The position numbers were made by a program, and so were the translations under genes. From an uncultured Bacteroides sp. (GTDB lineage Bacteria > Bacteroidota > Bacteroidia > Bacteroidales > Bacteroidaceae), in contig NZ_OY782186.1 of the NCBI RefSeq assembly GCF_963677685.1, forward strand, positions 372,001 to 436,000: 64,000 bases of DNA. Direction: 5' to 3'. Within the stretch, counting starts at the first letter, position 1; each line of letters begins with the position of its first letter. A model generated the notes under the pieces. That model did not search any database. It worked only from the letters and a program-made list of their open reading frames with translations, and was not told where the DNA came from. Positions 53,025-61,008 of the stretch are shown one piece after another.

Positions 53025-53759
53025 ATGAAAACAAGTGTGAAAATTTTGTCGATATTGTTCTTTTTGAACATATTTTTGACCGGCTGTGATATTTGGGGCA
53101 ATTATATCAAGCCTAGTAATAATTATATTACTCGTAATTACAAAGTGAAAGATTTTAGCAAAATTGATATTTCTACTGTAGGTAATATTTGTTTCCAGCA
53201 ATCTGCAGATAGTACTAGATCTGTGAAAATATATGGTCCCGATAATATTGTAGCTCTTATGAAGATAGGAGTCAGAGATGGGGTGTTAGTTTTGAATATG
53301 GATAAGAAATATAAGTTGAGAAATGTGAAGAAAATGAGAATATCTATTACATCTCCATCTTTAACGAAGATTTCTTTTAAGGGAGTTGGAGATATGCTTA
53401 TAAAAGACTCTCTCTTTACAAATTCTTTAGATGTAGAAAGTATGGGTGTGGGAAACATCGAGATTACATCGCTGATTTGTAAAGATCTAAAGGTCAAATC
53501 TGTGGGGGTAGGCAATGTGAAATTGAAAGGGGTAGCACAAAATGCTAGCTTTATGGTTAAAGGAATCGGTGATATAGAAGCTGATAATTTTAAAGCACTT
53601 TCTATAGAAGCATCTTCACAAGGTGTTGGGCATATTTCTTGTTATGCAGTAAAGTCTTTATCAGCTTCTGTAAAAGGTATCGGGAGCATAAGGTATAAAG
53701 GAAAACCTGAAAAGAAAAAGTTTTTTAAAGGAGGCGTTGGAAGCATAACATCATTTTAA
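53025..53759 (+). CDS. DUF2807 lipoprotein, GVG-type repeats
   Basis: This 244-residue protein has a lipoprotein signal (lipobox LTGCD) and a DUF2807 beta-helix domain (about residues 40-244). Turns carry GVGDM, GVGNI, GVGNV, GIGDI, GVGHI and GIGSI. Function is unknown; it is probably on the periplasmic or outer face of the outer membrane. A paralogue follows 12 bp downstream. Confidence 0.88.
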   Translation: MKTSVKILSILFFLNIFLTGCDIWGNYIKPSNNYITRNYKVKDFSKIDISTVGNICFQQSADSTRSVKIYGPDNIVALMKIGVRDGVLVLNMDKKYKLRNVKKMRISITSPSLTKISFKGVGDMLIKDSLFTNSLDVESMGVGNIEITSLICKDLKVKSVGVGNVKLKGVAQNASFMVKGIGDIEADNFKALSIEASSQGVGHISCYAVKSLSASVKGIGSIRYKGKPEKKKFFKGGVGSITSF

Positions 53760-53771
53760 ATATATAGGATT

Positions 53772-54551
53772 ATGAAATTATTTAGTTATTCTACTTTACT
53801 AGTGTTTACTTTATTGAGCCTCTCTTCATGTATGCAAGCTAAGAGAGTTGCTGGAAGTGGTAAAATTGTTAAAAAAGAAGTTAAGATCAATTCTTCTTTT
53901 AATACTTTAAAGCTCTTAGGAAGCCCGGACGTGATTTACAAACAGATTGAGGGAACTCCAAAAATTGAAATATCTTGTTCTGATAATCTTGTAGATTTGC
54001 TAGATATCAAGGTTAAGAATGGAGCGTTGCTTGTAAAATTTAAGAGCGGATTGAATATTTTTAATCGCGGAAAAGTAGAAGTGAGGGTTTATGCTCCCGC
54101 TCTGGAGGCATTTTCTATTCAAGGTTCTGGAGATATTTCGTTAATTAATGGGATCAAGACAGATAAAAACTTAGCATTCTCTATTCAGGGATCAGGAGAT
54201 ATTACCGGTAAATCTATTGTGTGTAGTGGCTTGAAACTTTCTGTTATTGGCTCAGGGGATATGGATTTAAATGATTTACAGGTAAATCATACTAGTGCAA
54301 ATATAACAGGCTCAGGTGATATAGCGCTAAGCGGCAAATCAAAAAAATCTGATTTTAAAGTTACGGGGTCAGGTGATATTAGTGCAGTAAAACTGCTTTC
54401 AGATAAAGTTCATGTTGGCATTAGTGGTTCGGGAGACGTTTCATGTTATGCAACTGAGTTTTTGAGTGGTAGTGTCAGTGGTAGTGGTAGTGTGGGATAT
54501 AAGGGGAGTCCTAGTATTCATTTCTCCAGAAAAGGTTTGTATAAGTTGTAA
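53772..54551 (+). CDS. DUF2807 lipoprotein, GSGD-type repeats
   Basis: This 259-residue paralogue has lipobox LSSCM and the DUF2807 domain with seven GSGD/GSGS turns (GSGDISLI, GSGDITGK, GSGDMDLN, GSGDIALS, GSGDISAV, GSGDVSCY, GSGSVGYK). It arose by tandem duplication with the upstream gene. It ends before a good terminator. Confidence 0.9.
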   Translation: MKLFSYSTLLVFTLLSLSSCMQAKRVAGSGKIVKKEVKINSSFNTLKLLGSPDVIYKQIEGTPKIEISCSDNLVDLLDIKVKNGALLVKFKSGLNIFNRGKVEVRVYAPALEAFSIQGSGDISLINGIKTDKNLAFSIQGSGDITGKSIVCSGLKLSVIGSGDMDLNDLQVNHTSANITGSGDIALSGKSKKSDFKVTGSGDISAVKLLSDKVHVGISGSGDVSCYATEFLSGSVSGSGSVGYKGSPSIHFSRKGLYKL

Positions 54552-54559
54552 TTATATAA

Positions 54560-54592
54560 AAGGGTTACTGCCTCTCGCAGTAGCCCTTTTTA
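54560..54592 (+). terminator. Terminator after the DUF2807 pair
   Basis: GGGTTACTGC (54562-54571) pairs with GCAGTAGCCC (54577-54586) with one G:U pair, followed by a T run. Confidence 0.8.
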
Positions 54593-54708
54593 TCTTAGTT
54601 ATTTATGAAAAAATTAAGAGAAATGAAACTTCACAGTTTCAAGTTGTTTTAATAAAGCACACTAACTATAATGTATATTTAAAGCAAATGAAAATTTTCT
54701 ATTTTTTA

Positions 54709-55197
54709 TTATGAATGTTTCTGTTTTATCGAATTTGCTATTCTTGCAATAAAATCACTACTCATATTTCCTGTGAAATTTATGACAGTGAAATGTTCCT
54801 TTTCGTGCATAAGCATTACTAATTCAATAATCCCTTCATCTTTCTTTCTTATCATAATCTGACAATTTTCTGATTTGTCACGAAAAGACAGAAATGGTTC
54901 GAATCTATTTGGCGTTCTTTTTATTATTTTTAATGCATCGCTATAATATGTTTTACCTTTTGTTTTAGAGGTAAGCATTTGCATACTCTTTAAATTTGAA
55001 ATAATCTCTAAAATACCATTATCTTTCTTTGCATCACTTTTGAGAATCTCTTCCATCATTTTGGGACTAATAGTGATACAAGATAGATTTGAATCTGTTT
55101 CATGTTCTGTCATAAAACGTGTTGTGAAATCTTGTGCAGAGACACAACAAGCGAATGATAACGTTAATATATATGTTAAAAAAAATCTTTTTCTCAT
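54709..55197 (-). CDS. DUF4252 protein
   Basis: This 162-residue secreted protein (signal peptide ending FACCVSAQ) matches DUF4252, often encoded beside ECF sigma factors in Bacteroidetes. A lipid or cell-envelope role is suspected, not shown. Its start overlaps the end of the anti-sigma-like gene by 4 bp, so it is the third gene of that operon. Confidence 0.85.
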   Translation of the reverse strand: MRKRFFLTYILTLSFACCVSAQDFTTRFMTEHETDSNLSCITISPKMMEEILKSDAKKDNGILEIISNLKSMQMLTSKTKGKTYYSDALKIIKRTPNRFEPFLSFRDKSENCQIMIRKKDEGIIELVMLMHEKEHFTVINFTGNMSSDFIARIANSIKQKHS

Positions 55198-55703
55198 TTT
55201 TTTATCATATTAGCTTTCGGCGTAATGCTATCTGCTAAATGTTGATCTTGCGATTTATTGATACTCTCAGATAACATCATCAGAGCAGAAGAGACTTCTT
55301 TATATGCTATCTCAGGATCATCATACGTATCTGTATATGTTGCATAATTATAATCCAATTTATCATCGTCAAAGAAAGTTCTTTGAGCTATGTTGCCTAG
55401 AGATAATATAACTGCTATTACTGCTGCTGCTTTAAACATAGGCATAAATCTATTGATTATGGTTAATCGTTTAGCTTTTACAACAGGGGATTCTATTTCG
55501 GCTAAGATGCGTTTGTCGAAATCTTCTCCTAATCCAATGTTATGCTGTAGTTGTTGGTATACAAATATATCTTTATACTGTAGCAAATGAGAGGGGATTT
55601 CTTTACTTGTCATAAAGAAAGCTTGCAAATAAGCTTCTTCTTCAGAGGAGGTTTCGCATTGCCAATATCGTTCTAAAAGCTGTTCTATATTTTTATAATC
55701 CAT
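55194..55703 (-). CDS. Putative anti-sigma factor
   Basis: This 169-residue protein has a cytoplasmic N-terminal part (ERYWQCETSSEEEAYLQAFF, matching the start of many Bacteroidetes anti-sigma-like proteins), one membrane helix (about residues 88-106, MFKAAAVIAVILSLG) and a periplasmic tail. Its start overlaps the sigma gene end by 11 bp, which implies coupled translation. Confidence 0.78.
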   Translation of the reverse strand: MDYKNIEQLLERYWQCETSSEEEAYLQAFFMTSKEIPSHLLQYKDIFVYQQLQHNIGLGEDFDKRILAEIESPVVKAKRLTIINRFMPMFKAAAVIAVILSLGNIAQRTFFDDDKLDYNYATYTDTYDDPEIAYKEVSSALMMLSESINKSQDQHLADSITPKANMIKK

Positions 55704-56202
55704 ATCTTTCTATCTCAGTATAGCGTTGTTTTACCTTTTGCCTAGCTCTGAAGAGATTCACTTTTACTTGTTCCTCAGTTAGGCTTAGTATCTTCGCAAT
55801 TTCTTTGTAAGATTCTCCTTCAATGTCTCTTAGCTGAATAATCAACTTTTGCTTTTCTGGGAGTTTGTTGATAAGTTGATGAATGATTTTTAGTCGTTCT
55901 TCGTTTACCAATTGTTCGTATGGTCCGGAAGTATTAAAAGAGTTGGCTATCTCATTTGTTAACTCTACGTTTTGAGCTTCTTTTTTTTGACTTCTGTCTA
56001 TTGCCAAATTTTTGACAATGACCATACAATAAGCTTCTATCGAATCTAATTGATTCCATTCTTCACGTTTCTTCCAAACCCGAATCATTGCGTCCTGCAC
56101 AACATCCTCTGCTTCACCTTTGTCAAGGGTAATTCTAAGTGCCAATCGGAAGAGCTTGTCTTTCAATGGTAATATGTCGTTTCGGAAGCTGATCTCTTGC
56201 AT
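55693..56202 (-). CDS. ECF RNA polymerase sigma factor
   Basis: This 169-residue sigma-70 group IV factor has region 2 (LFRLALRITLDKGEAEDVVQDAMIRVWKK) and region 4 (LPEKQKLIIQLRDIEGESYKEIAKIL). It directs polymerase to a regulon controlled by the membrane anti-sigma encoded next. Autoregulation is typical. No TAnnTTTG was seen upstream, in line with use of its own promoter type. Confidence 0.93.
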   Translation of the reverse strand: MQEISFRNDILPLKDKLFRLALRITLDKGEAEDVVQDAMIRVWKKREEWNQLDSIEAYCMVIVKNLAIDRSQKKEAQNVELTNEIANSFNTSGPYEQLVNEERLKIIHQLINKLPEKQKLIIQLRDIEGESYKEIAKILSLTEEQVKVNLFRARQKVKQRYTEIERYGL

Positions 56203-56248
56203 CTCTATAATAATGACGGTTGAGTGTTTGGAAAGTTACAGCTTTACT

Positions 56249-57037
56249 TTATTTTTTTCTGATTTTATCTTTTATTCTTGTTCCTTCATTTGAATCAATA
56301 TTGCTTGCCATGGTGATAATAACTTCTGAAACTCCTTCTTGTATAGCATTAAAAGCATTCTCAAGTTTAGGAATCATTCCTCCTTGTATTACCCCGTTTG
56401 CTACAAATTTTTTGAAATCATCGTAGTTGATAAAAGGAATCACACTATCGTCATCGTTTTCATTTTGGAGTACACCTTTTTTTTCAAAGCAATAGATCAG
56501 TGTGATATCGAAATTTATAGCTAAAGCTTTTGCTACCTCTCCGGCTATGGTATCGGCATTGGTATTAAGCATATTTCCTTCCCCGTCATGAGTTAATGGT
56601 GCTAAAACCGGAACGATGCTTTTATTTAGTAGTTCAATTATCATGTGAGCATTAACAGATTTTACATCGCCTACATAGCCGTAGTTTACTTCCTTAACCG
56701 GACGTTTTACGGATCTGATAATATTCATATCGGCTCCGGTAAGTCCCAAGGCATTTACGTTTCTTTGTTGTAAGCCAGCTACAATGTTTTTGTTTACTAA
56801 TCCTCCATAGACCATAGTAACAACTTTTAATGTCTCCTTGTCTGTAACACGCCTACCATCAATCATTTTGCTTTCAATCCCTAGTTGACTTGCGATTTTG
56901 GTTGCAGAGCGACCTCCGCCATGGACTAATATTTTATTTCCTTTAATGCTGGCGAATTTATCTAGTAATTCATTTAGAGAAATTTCTTCCTCAACGATTT
57001 TTCCTCCAACTTTAATTATCGTTAATTGTGGCTTCAT
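56249..57037 (-). CDS. argB: Acetylglutamate kinase
   Basis: This 262-residue enzyme phosphorylates N-acetylglutamate in arginine synthesis (in Bacteroides the substrate may be N-succinylglutamate). It has KVGGKIVEE, LVHGGGRSATKI, GLTGADMNIIR and NTNADTIAGEVAKAL. It lies downstream of speA on the same strand with a 117-bp leader that folds into a hairpin. Confidence 0.95.
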   Translation of the reverse strand: MKPQLTIIKVGGKIVEEEISLNELLDKFASIKGNKILVHGGGRSATKIASQLGIESKMIDGRRVTDKETLKVVTMVYGGLVNKNIVAGLQQRNVNALGLTGADMNIIRSVKRPVKEVNYGYVGDVKSVNAHMIIELLNKSIVPVLAPLTHDGEGNMLNTNADTIAGEVAKALAINFDITLIYCFEKKGVLQNENDDDSVIPFINYDDFKKFVANGVIQGGMIPKLENAFNAIQEGVSEVIITMASNIDSNEGTRIKDKIRKK

Positions 57038-57072
57038 AAATGTGCTATTTTTTTGTTTCTCTTAATAACAAA

Positions 57073-57127
57073 GATGCGCTTTGTGTACTTTGATAATATG
57101 GACCATCACAAAGCAACAAAACGCATC
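57073..57127 (-). promoter_or_regulatory. Interrupted hairpin in the argB leader
   Basis: GATGCGCTTTGTG (57073-57085) can pair with CACAAAGC (57107-57114) and CGCATC (57122-57127), with a 7-nt interruption in the second strand. It lies in the speA-argB spacer and may terminate speA transcription or control argB. Confidence 0.45.
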
Positions 57128-57154
57128 GTTTATTCAGAAATGATTGTTGTTCTT

Positions 57155-59047
57155 TTACTCTAAGTATGTGTATCCATAAAGTCCAGAGCGATAGTTTGAA
57201 AGAAATTCTTTTCCTTCTTCTAGTGTAATCTTTCCTTCTTTAACTGATTTTGTAACCCAAGTCTCTAATGTGCGAACTAATTTTTTAGGATTATATTGCA
57301 CATAATCCAGTACTTCAGCTACAGTTTCTCCATCAATAACTTGTTCTATATTATAACCTTTATCGTTAACAGAGACATGCACCGCATTTGTGTCGCCAAA
57401 TAGATTATGCATATCTCCTAGAATTTCTTGGTAAGCTCCTACTAAAAAGACTCCCATGTAATATGGGTCTCGGCTTTTTAAACTATGTACGGGTAAATAG
57501 TGAGATACGTTTCTTGTTGAAATAAAGTTGTTGATTTTTCCATCAGAATCGCAAGTGATGTCTTGCAATGTTGCGGAGCGATCAGGCCTTTCATCCAAAC
57601 GCTGTATAGGCATAATTGGGAATATCTGGTCTATAGCCCAAGAATCCGGTAGAGACTGAAATAGAGAAAAATTGCAAAAATATTTGTCTGCAAGTAATTT
57701 AGATAAGCCTCTGAATTCGTCAGGAGCGTGTTTTAATCCTGAGGTGATCTGATGTATTTCACGGGTGATTGACCAGTACAATCTTTCTATTTGTGCACGC
57801 GTTTTTAAGTCAACAATGCCGTGGCTAAACAAGTCTAGTGCTTCTTCACGTATTTGTTGGGCGTCATGCCATGCTTCTAATATTTTATTCTGATTCAGGG
57901 TGTCCCATATGTCATATAAATCTTTGACTAACTCGTGATCAGAATCTGTAATGTCAATATCATCATCCCATTCAGGTAATGTTGTCGTTTCTAAAACCTC
58001 AAAAATAAGGACAGAGTGATGGGCTGTGAGCGCGCGCCCACTTTCAGTGATGATATTAGGATGTGGTATGTCATTCTTGTTACTTGCATCTACTAGTGTT
58101 GAAATAGAGTCGTTAACATATTCTTGGATTGAATAATTGACACTGCTTTCGCTGTTTGAGGAACGAGTTCCATCATAATCAACTCCGAGGCCTCCGCCAA
58201 TGTCCACAAACCCAACATTAAATCCCATGGCGTGTAGTTGCACGTAGAATTGTGAAGCTTCCCTTAAAGCTGTTTTAATCCGCCGAATCTTCGTTACTTG
58301 ACTACCAATATGAAAATGTATTAACTTAAGGCAGTCTTTCATATCTTTCTTTTCAAGAAAATCTAAAGCCTCAAGTAACTCACTTGATGTGAGTCCAAAT
58401 TTGCTGGCGTCTCCCCCGGATTCTTCCCATTTTCCACTACCTGAAGAGGCTAGTTTGATACGGATACCGATATTGGGAATTACATTTAATTGTTTTGCCA
58501 TTTTGGATATGAGTTTTAGCTCATTAAGTTTCTCTACTACTAAAAAGATCCTTTTACCCATTTTTTGAGCCAAAAGAGCAAGCTCTATATAACTTTCGTC
58601 TTTATATCCGTTGCAAATAACCAAAGAGTCTGAGTTGGTGTTTATAGCTATTACTGCATGGAGCTCAGGTTTTGATCCTGCTTCAAGTCCTAGGTTGAAT
58701 TTTTTACCATGGCTTATTATCTCTTCCACAACCGGACGCATCTGGTTTACCTTGATTGGATAGATTATAAAGTTCTCTCCTTTGTAGCCATATTCTTCAG
58801 AAGCTTGTTCAAAGCATCGAGCTGTTTTCTCTATTCGATTATCCAGTATATCTGGAAAACGGACTAGCATAGGGGCAGCGACATCGCGAAGCTGTAGTTC
58901 GTCAACTAATTCTTTCAAGTCAACTCCTGCTCCGTCTTTGCGAGGGGTGACTACGATATGTCCTTTTTCATTAATACCAAAGTACGAAGTTCCCCAACCA
59001 GTGATGTTGTAGAGCTCTTCAGAATCTTCAATACGCCATTTTCTCAT
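57155..59047 (-). CDS. speA: Biosynthetic arginine decarboxylase
   Basis: This 630-residue pyridoxal phosphate enzyme makes agmatine for polyamine synthesis. The cofactor Lys is in IYPIKVNQM. GLEAGSKPELHAV, GLGVDYDGT and the CNFSLFQSLPDSWAIDQIFPI block are typical, and the length is that of SpeA. A -7 element is at 59082-59089. It diverges from rimP. Confidence 0.97.
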   Translation of the reverse strand: MRKWRIEDSEELYNITGWGTSYFGINEKGHIVVTPRKDGAGVDLKELVDELQLRDVAAPMLVRFPDILDNRIEKTARCFEQASEEYGYKGENFIIYPIKVNQMRPVVEEIISHGKKFNLGLEAGSKPELHAVIAINTNSDSLVICNGYKDESYIELALLAQKMGKRIFLVVEKLNELKLISKMAKQLNVIPNIGIRIKLASSGSGKWEESGGDASKFGLTSSELLEALDFLEKKDMKDCLKLIHFHIGSQVTKIRRIKTALREASQFYVQLHAMGFNVGFVDIGGGLGVDYDGTRSSNSESSVNYSIQEYVNDSISTLVDASNKNDIPHPNIITESGRALTAHHSVLIFEVLETTTLPEWDDDIDITDSDHELVKDLYDIWDTLNQNKILEAWHDAQQIREEALDLFSHGIVDLKTRAQIERLYWSITREIHQITSGLKHAPDEFRGLSKLLADKYFCNFSLFQSLPDSWAIDQIFPIMPIQRLDERPDRSATLQDITCDSDGKINNFISTRNVSHYLPVHSLKSRDPYYMGVFLVGAYQEILGDMHNLFGDTNAVHVSVNDKGYNIEQVIDGETVAEVLDYVQYNPKKLVRTLETWVTKSVKEGKITLEEGKEFLSNYRSGLYGYTYLE

Positions 59048-59081
59048 TTCTCTTTCTGTAGTTGTTTAATAAATAATGTGG

Positions 59082-59089
59082 CAAAAATA
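59082..59089 (-). promoter_or_regulatory. -7 element for speA
   Basis: Minus-strand TATTTTTG, exact TAnnTTTG, 34 nt upstream of the speA ATG. Confidence 0.55.
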
Positions 59090-59143
59090 CGTATTAATAT
59101 ATTGTATTCAATAATAATTCTCTTGATTTTTTTTGCTAATATT

Positions 59144-59173
59144 TTGTATCAGAATAGATTATTTGTATCTTTG
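59144..59173 (+). promoter_or_regulatory. Promoter of the rimP-nusA-infB operon
   Basis: TATCTTTG at 59166-59173 with TTG (inside TTTTG) at 59144-59146 gives a 19-bp spacer, a near ideal Bacteroides promoter. The leader is about 58 nt and GC-rich at first. Confidence 0.75.
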
Positions 59174-59237
59174 CGCCGGAAACGGATGAAAGGGGAGGGG
59201 CGATTAGGCTCCTTTTTTTGTACTTAATAATTGGTTC

Positions 59238-59705
59238 ATGATAGAAAAAAGGACTGTTTGCCGAATTGTTGAAGAATGGCTTGAAGGAAAGGATTACTTT
59301 CTCGTAGAGGTAAGTGTTAGCTCAGAAGATAAAATAACTGTTGAGATAGATCATGCGGAAGGCGTATGGATCGAAGACTGTGTGGATTTGAGCCGATATA
59401 TCGAATCTAAGCTTGACCGAGAAGAAGCTGATTATGAACTGGAAGTTGGTTCGGCGGGTATTGGTCAACCTTTTAAGGTACTCCAGCAATATCATATTCA
59501 TGTGGGTCATGAGGTGGAAGTTTTAACTAAAGACGGAAATAAACTGATTGGCGTTTTGAAACAAGTGACTAAGGATCATTTTGTGATAGGAATACAGAGA
59601 AAAGTTAAAATAGAGGGCAGTAAACGTCCTAAGCTACAAGAAGAGGATGAGACTTTTACTTATTCAGAGATTAAATACACTAAATACTTAATTAGTTTTA
59701 AATAA
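59238..59705 (+). CDS. rimP: Ribosome maturation factor
   Basis: This 155-residue protein helps 30S subunit maturation. It has EVSVSSEDKITVEIDHAEGVWIEDCVDLSRYIE and ELEVGSAGIGQPFK. The classical VSSPG motif reads VGSAG. It is followed by nusA with 1 bp between stop and start. Confidence 0.95.
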   Translation: MIEKRTVCRIVEEWLEGKDYFLVEVSVSSEDKITVEIDHAEGVWIEDCVDLSRYIESKLDREEADYELEVGSAGIGQPFKVLQQYHIHVGHEVEVLTKDGNKLIGVLKQVTKDHFVIGIQRKVKIEGSKRPKLQEEDETFTYSEIKYTKYLISFK

Positions 59706-59706
59706 T

Positions 59707-60966
59707 ATGGCCAAGAAAGAGGAAACAATCAGTTTGATTGATACATTTTCGGAGTTTAAGGAACTCAAGAATATCGATAGGACCACTATGGTGAGCGTAC
59801 TTGAAGAGTCTTTTCGTAGTGTTATTGCGAAAATGTTTGGCACAGATGAGAATTACGATGTAATTGTAAATCCTGATAAAGGTGATTTTGAAATATGGCG
59901 TAATCGTGAGGTGGTAGCTGATGCAGATCTGACGAATCCTAATATGCAGATATCATTGACTGAAGCTCAAAAAATAGATTCTTCTTATGAAATTGGTGAA
60001 GAGGTTACGGATGAAGTAATTTTTGCCAAATTTGGGCGTCGTGCGATATTAAATCTTCGTCAGACGTTGGCTTCTAAAATTCTTGAATTGGAAAAGGATA
60101 GCCTCTATAATAAATATATTGATCAGGTTGGGACCATCATCAATGCAGAAGTATATCAGATATGGAAAAAAGAAATTCTTTTGTTAGATGATGAAGGTAA
60201 TGAATTACTCTTACCTAAAACGGAACAGATTCCGAGTGATTTTTATCGTAAAGGAGAAACTGCTCGTGCTGTTGTTGCCCGCGTAGATAACAAGAATAAT
60301 AATCCAAAGATAATACTTTCACGTATTTCTCCCGTCTTTCTTCAACGCCTCTTTGAAATGGAAGTTCCAGAAATAAATGATGGGCTTATTACTATAAAAA
60401 AAATAGCTCGTATACCTGGAGAGCGTGCCAAAATTGCTGTAGAATCCTATGATGATAGGATAGATCCAGTAGGTGCTTGTGTGGGTGTGAAGGGAAGTCG
60501 TATTCACGGAATTGTTCGTGAATTGCGTAATGAGAATATTGATGTAATTAATTATACTTCTAATATTTCCTTGTTTATCCAACGCTCTCTTAGCCCTGCT
60601 AAGATTTCATCTATTCGATTGAATGAAGAAGAACGTAGAGCAGAAGTTTTTCTTAAACCTGAGGAGGTATCTTTGGCTATTGGTAAAGGCGGTTTGAATA
60701 TTAAACTGGCTAGTATGTTAACGGAATATACTATAGATGTATTCCGTGAATTGGATGAGGTTACTCAAGATGAAGATATCTATCTAGATGAATTTAGCGA
60801 TGAAATAGATGCTTGGGTAATTGATGCTATTAAAAGCATAGGCATTGATACTGCAAAAGCGGTACTGAATGCACCTCGTGACATGTTGATTGAAAAAACT
60901 GATTTAGAAGAGGAAACAGTGGACGAGGTATTGCGTATTTTGAAATCGGAGTTTGAAGATAATTAG
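59707..60966 (+). CDS. nusA: Transcription termination/antitermination factor NusA
   Basis: This 419-residue protein has the N-terminal polymerase-binding domain (about residues 1-130), an S1 domain and two KH domains (DPVGACVGVKGSRI and SLAIGKGGLNIKLAS). It lacks the extra acidic repeats of E. coli NusA, as usual in this phylum. It is the second gene of rimP-nusA-infB. Confidence 0.96.
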   Translation: MAKKEETISLIDTFSEFKELKNIDRTTMVSVLEESFRSVIAKMFGTDENYDVIVNPDKGDFEIWRNREVVADADLTNPNMQISLTEAQKIDSSYEIGEEVTDEVIFAKFGRRAILNLRQTLASKILELEKDSLYNKYIDQVGTIINAEVYQIWKKEILLLDDEGNELLLPKTEQIPSDFYRKGETARAVVARVDNKNNNPKIILSRISPVFLQRLFEMEVPEINDGLITIKKIARIPGERAKIAVESYDDRIDPVGACVGVKGSRIHGIVRELRNENIDVINYTSNISLFIQRSLSPAKISSIRLNEEERRAEVFLKPEEVSLAIGKGGLNIKLASMLTEYTIDVFRELDEVTQDEDIYLDEFSDEIDAWVIDAIKSIGIDTAKAVLNAPRDMLIEKTDLEEETVDEVLRILKSEFEDN

Positions 60967-61008
60967 TTCTAGTAGTTAGTTCACTTCATGCTTCATTTAA
61001 TGTAAACT

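Noticed and set aside
53772..54551. Regularly repeated GSGD codons as a CRISPR-like or tandem DNA repeat
   Set aside because: The repeats are at protein level with varied spacing and codon use, typical of the DUF2807 beta-helix.
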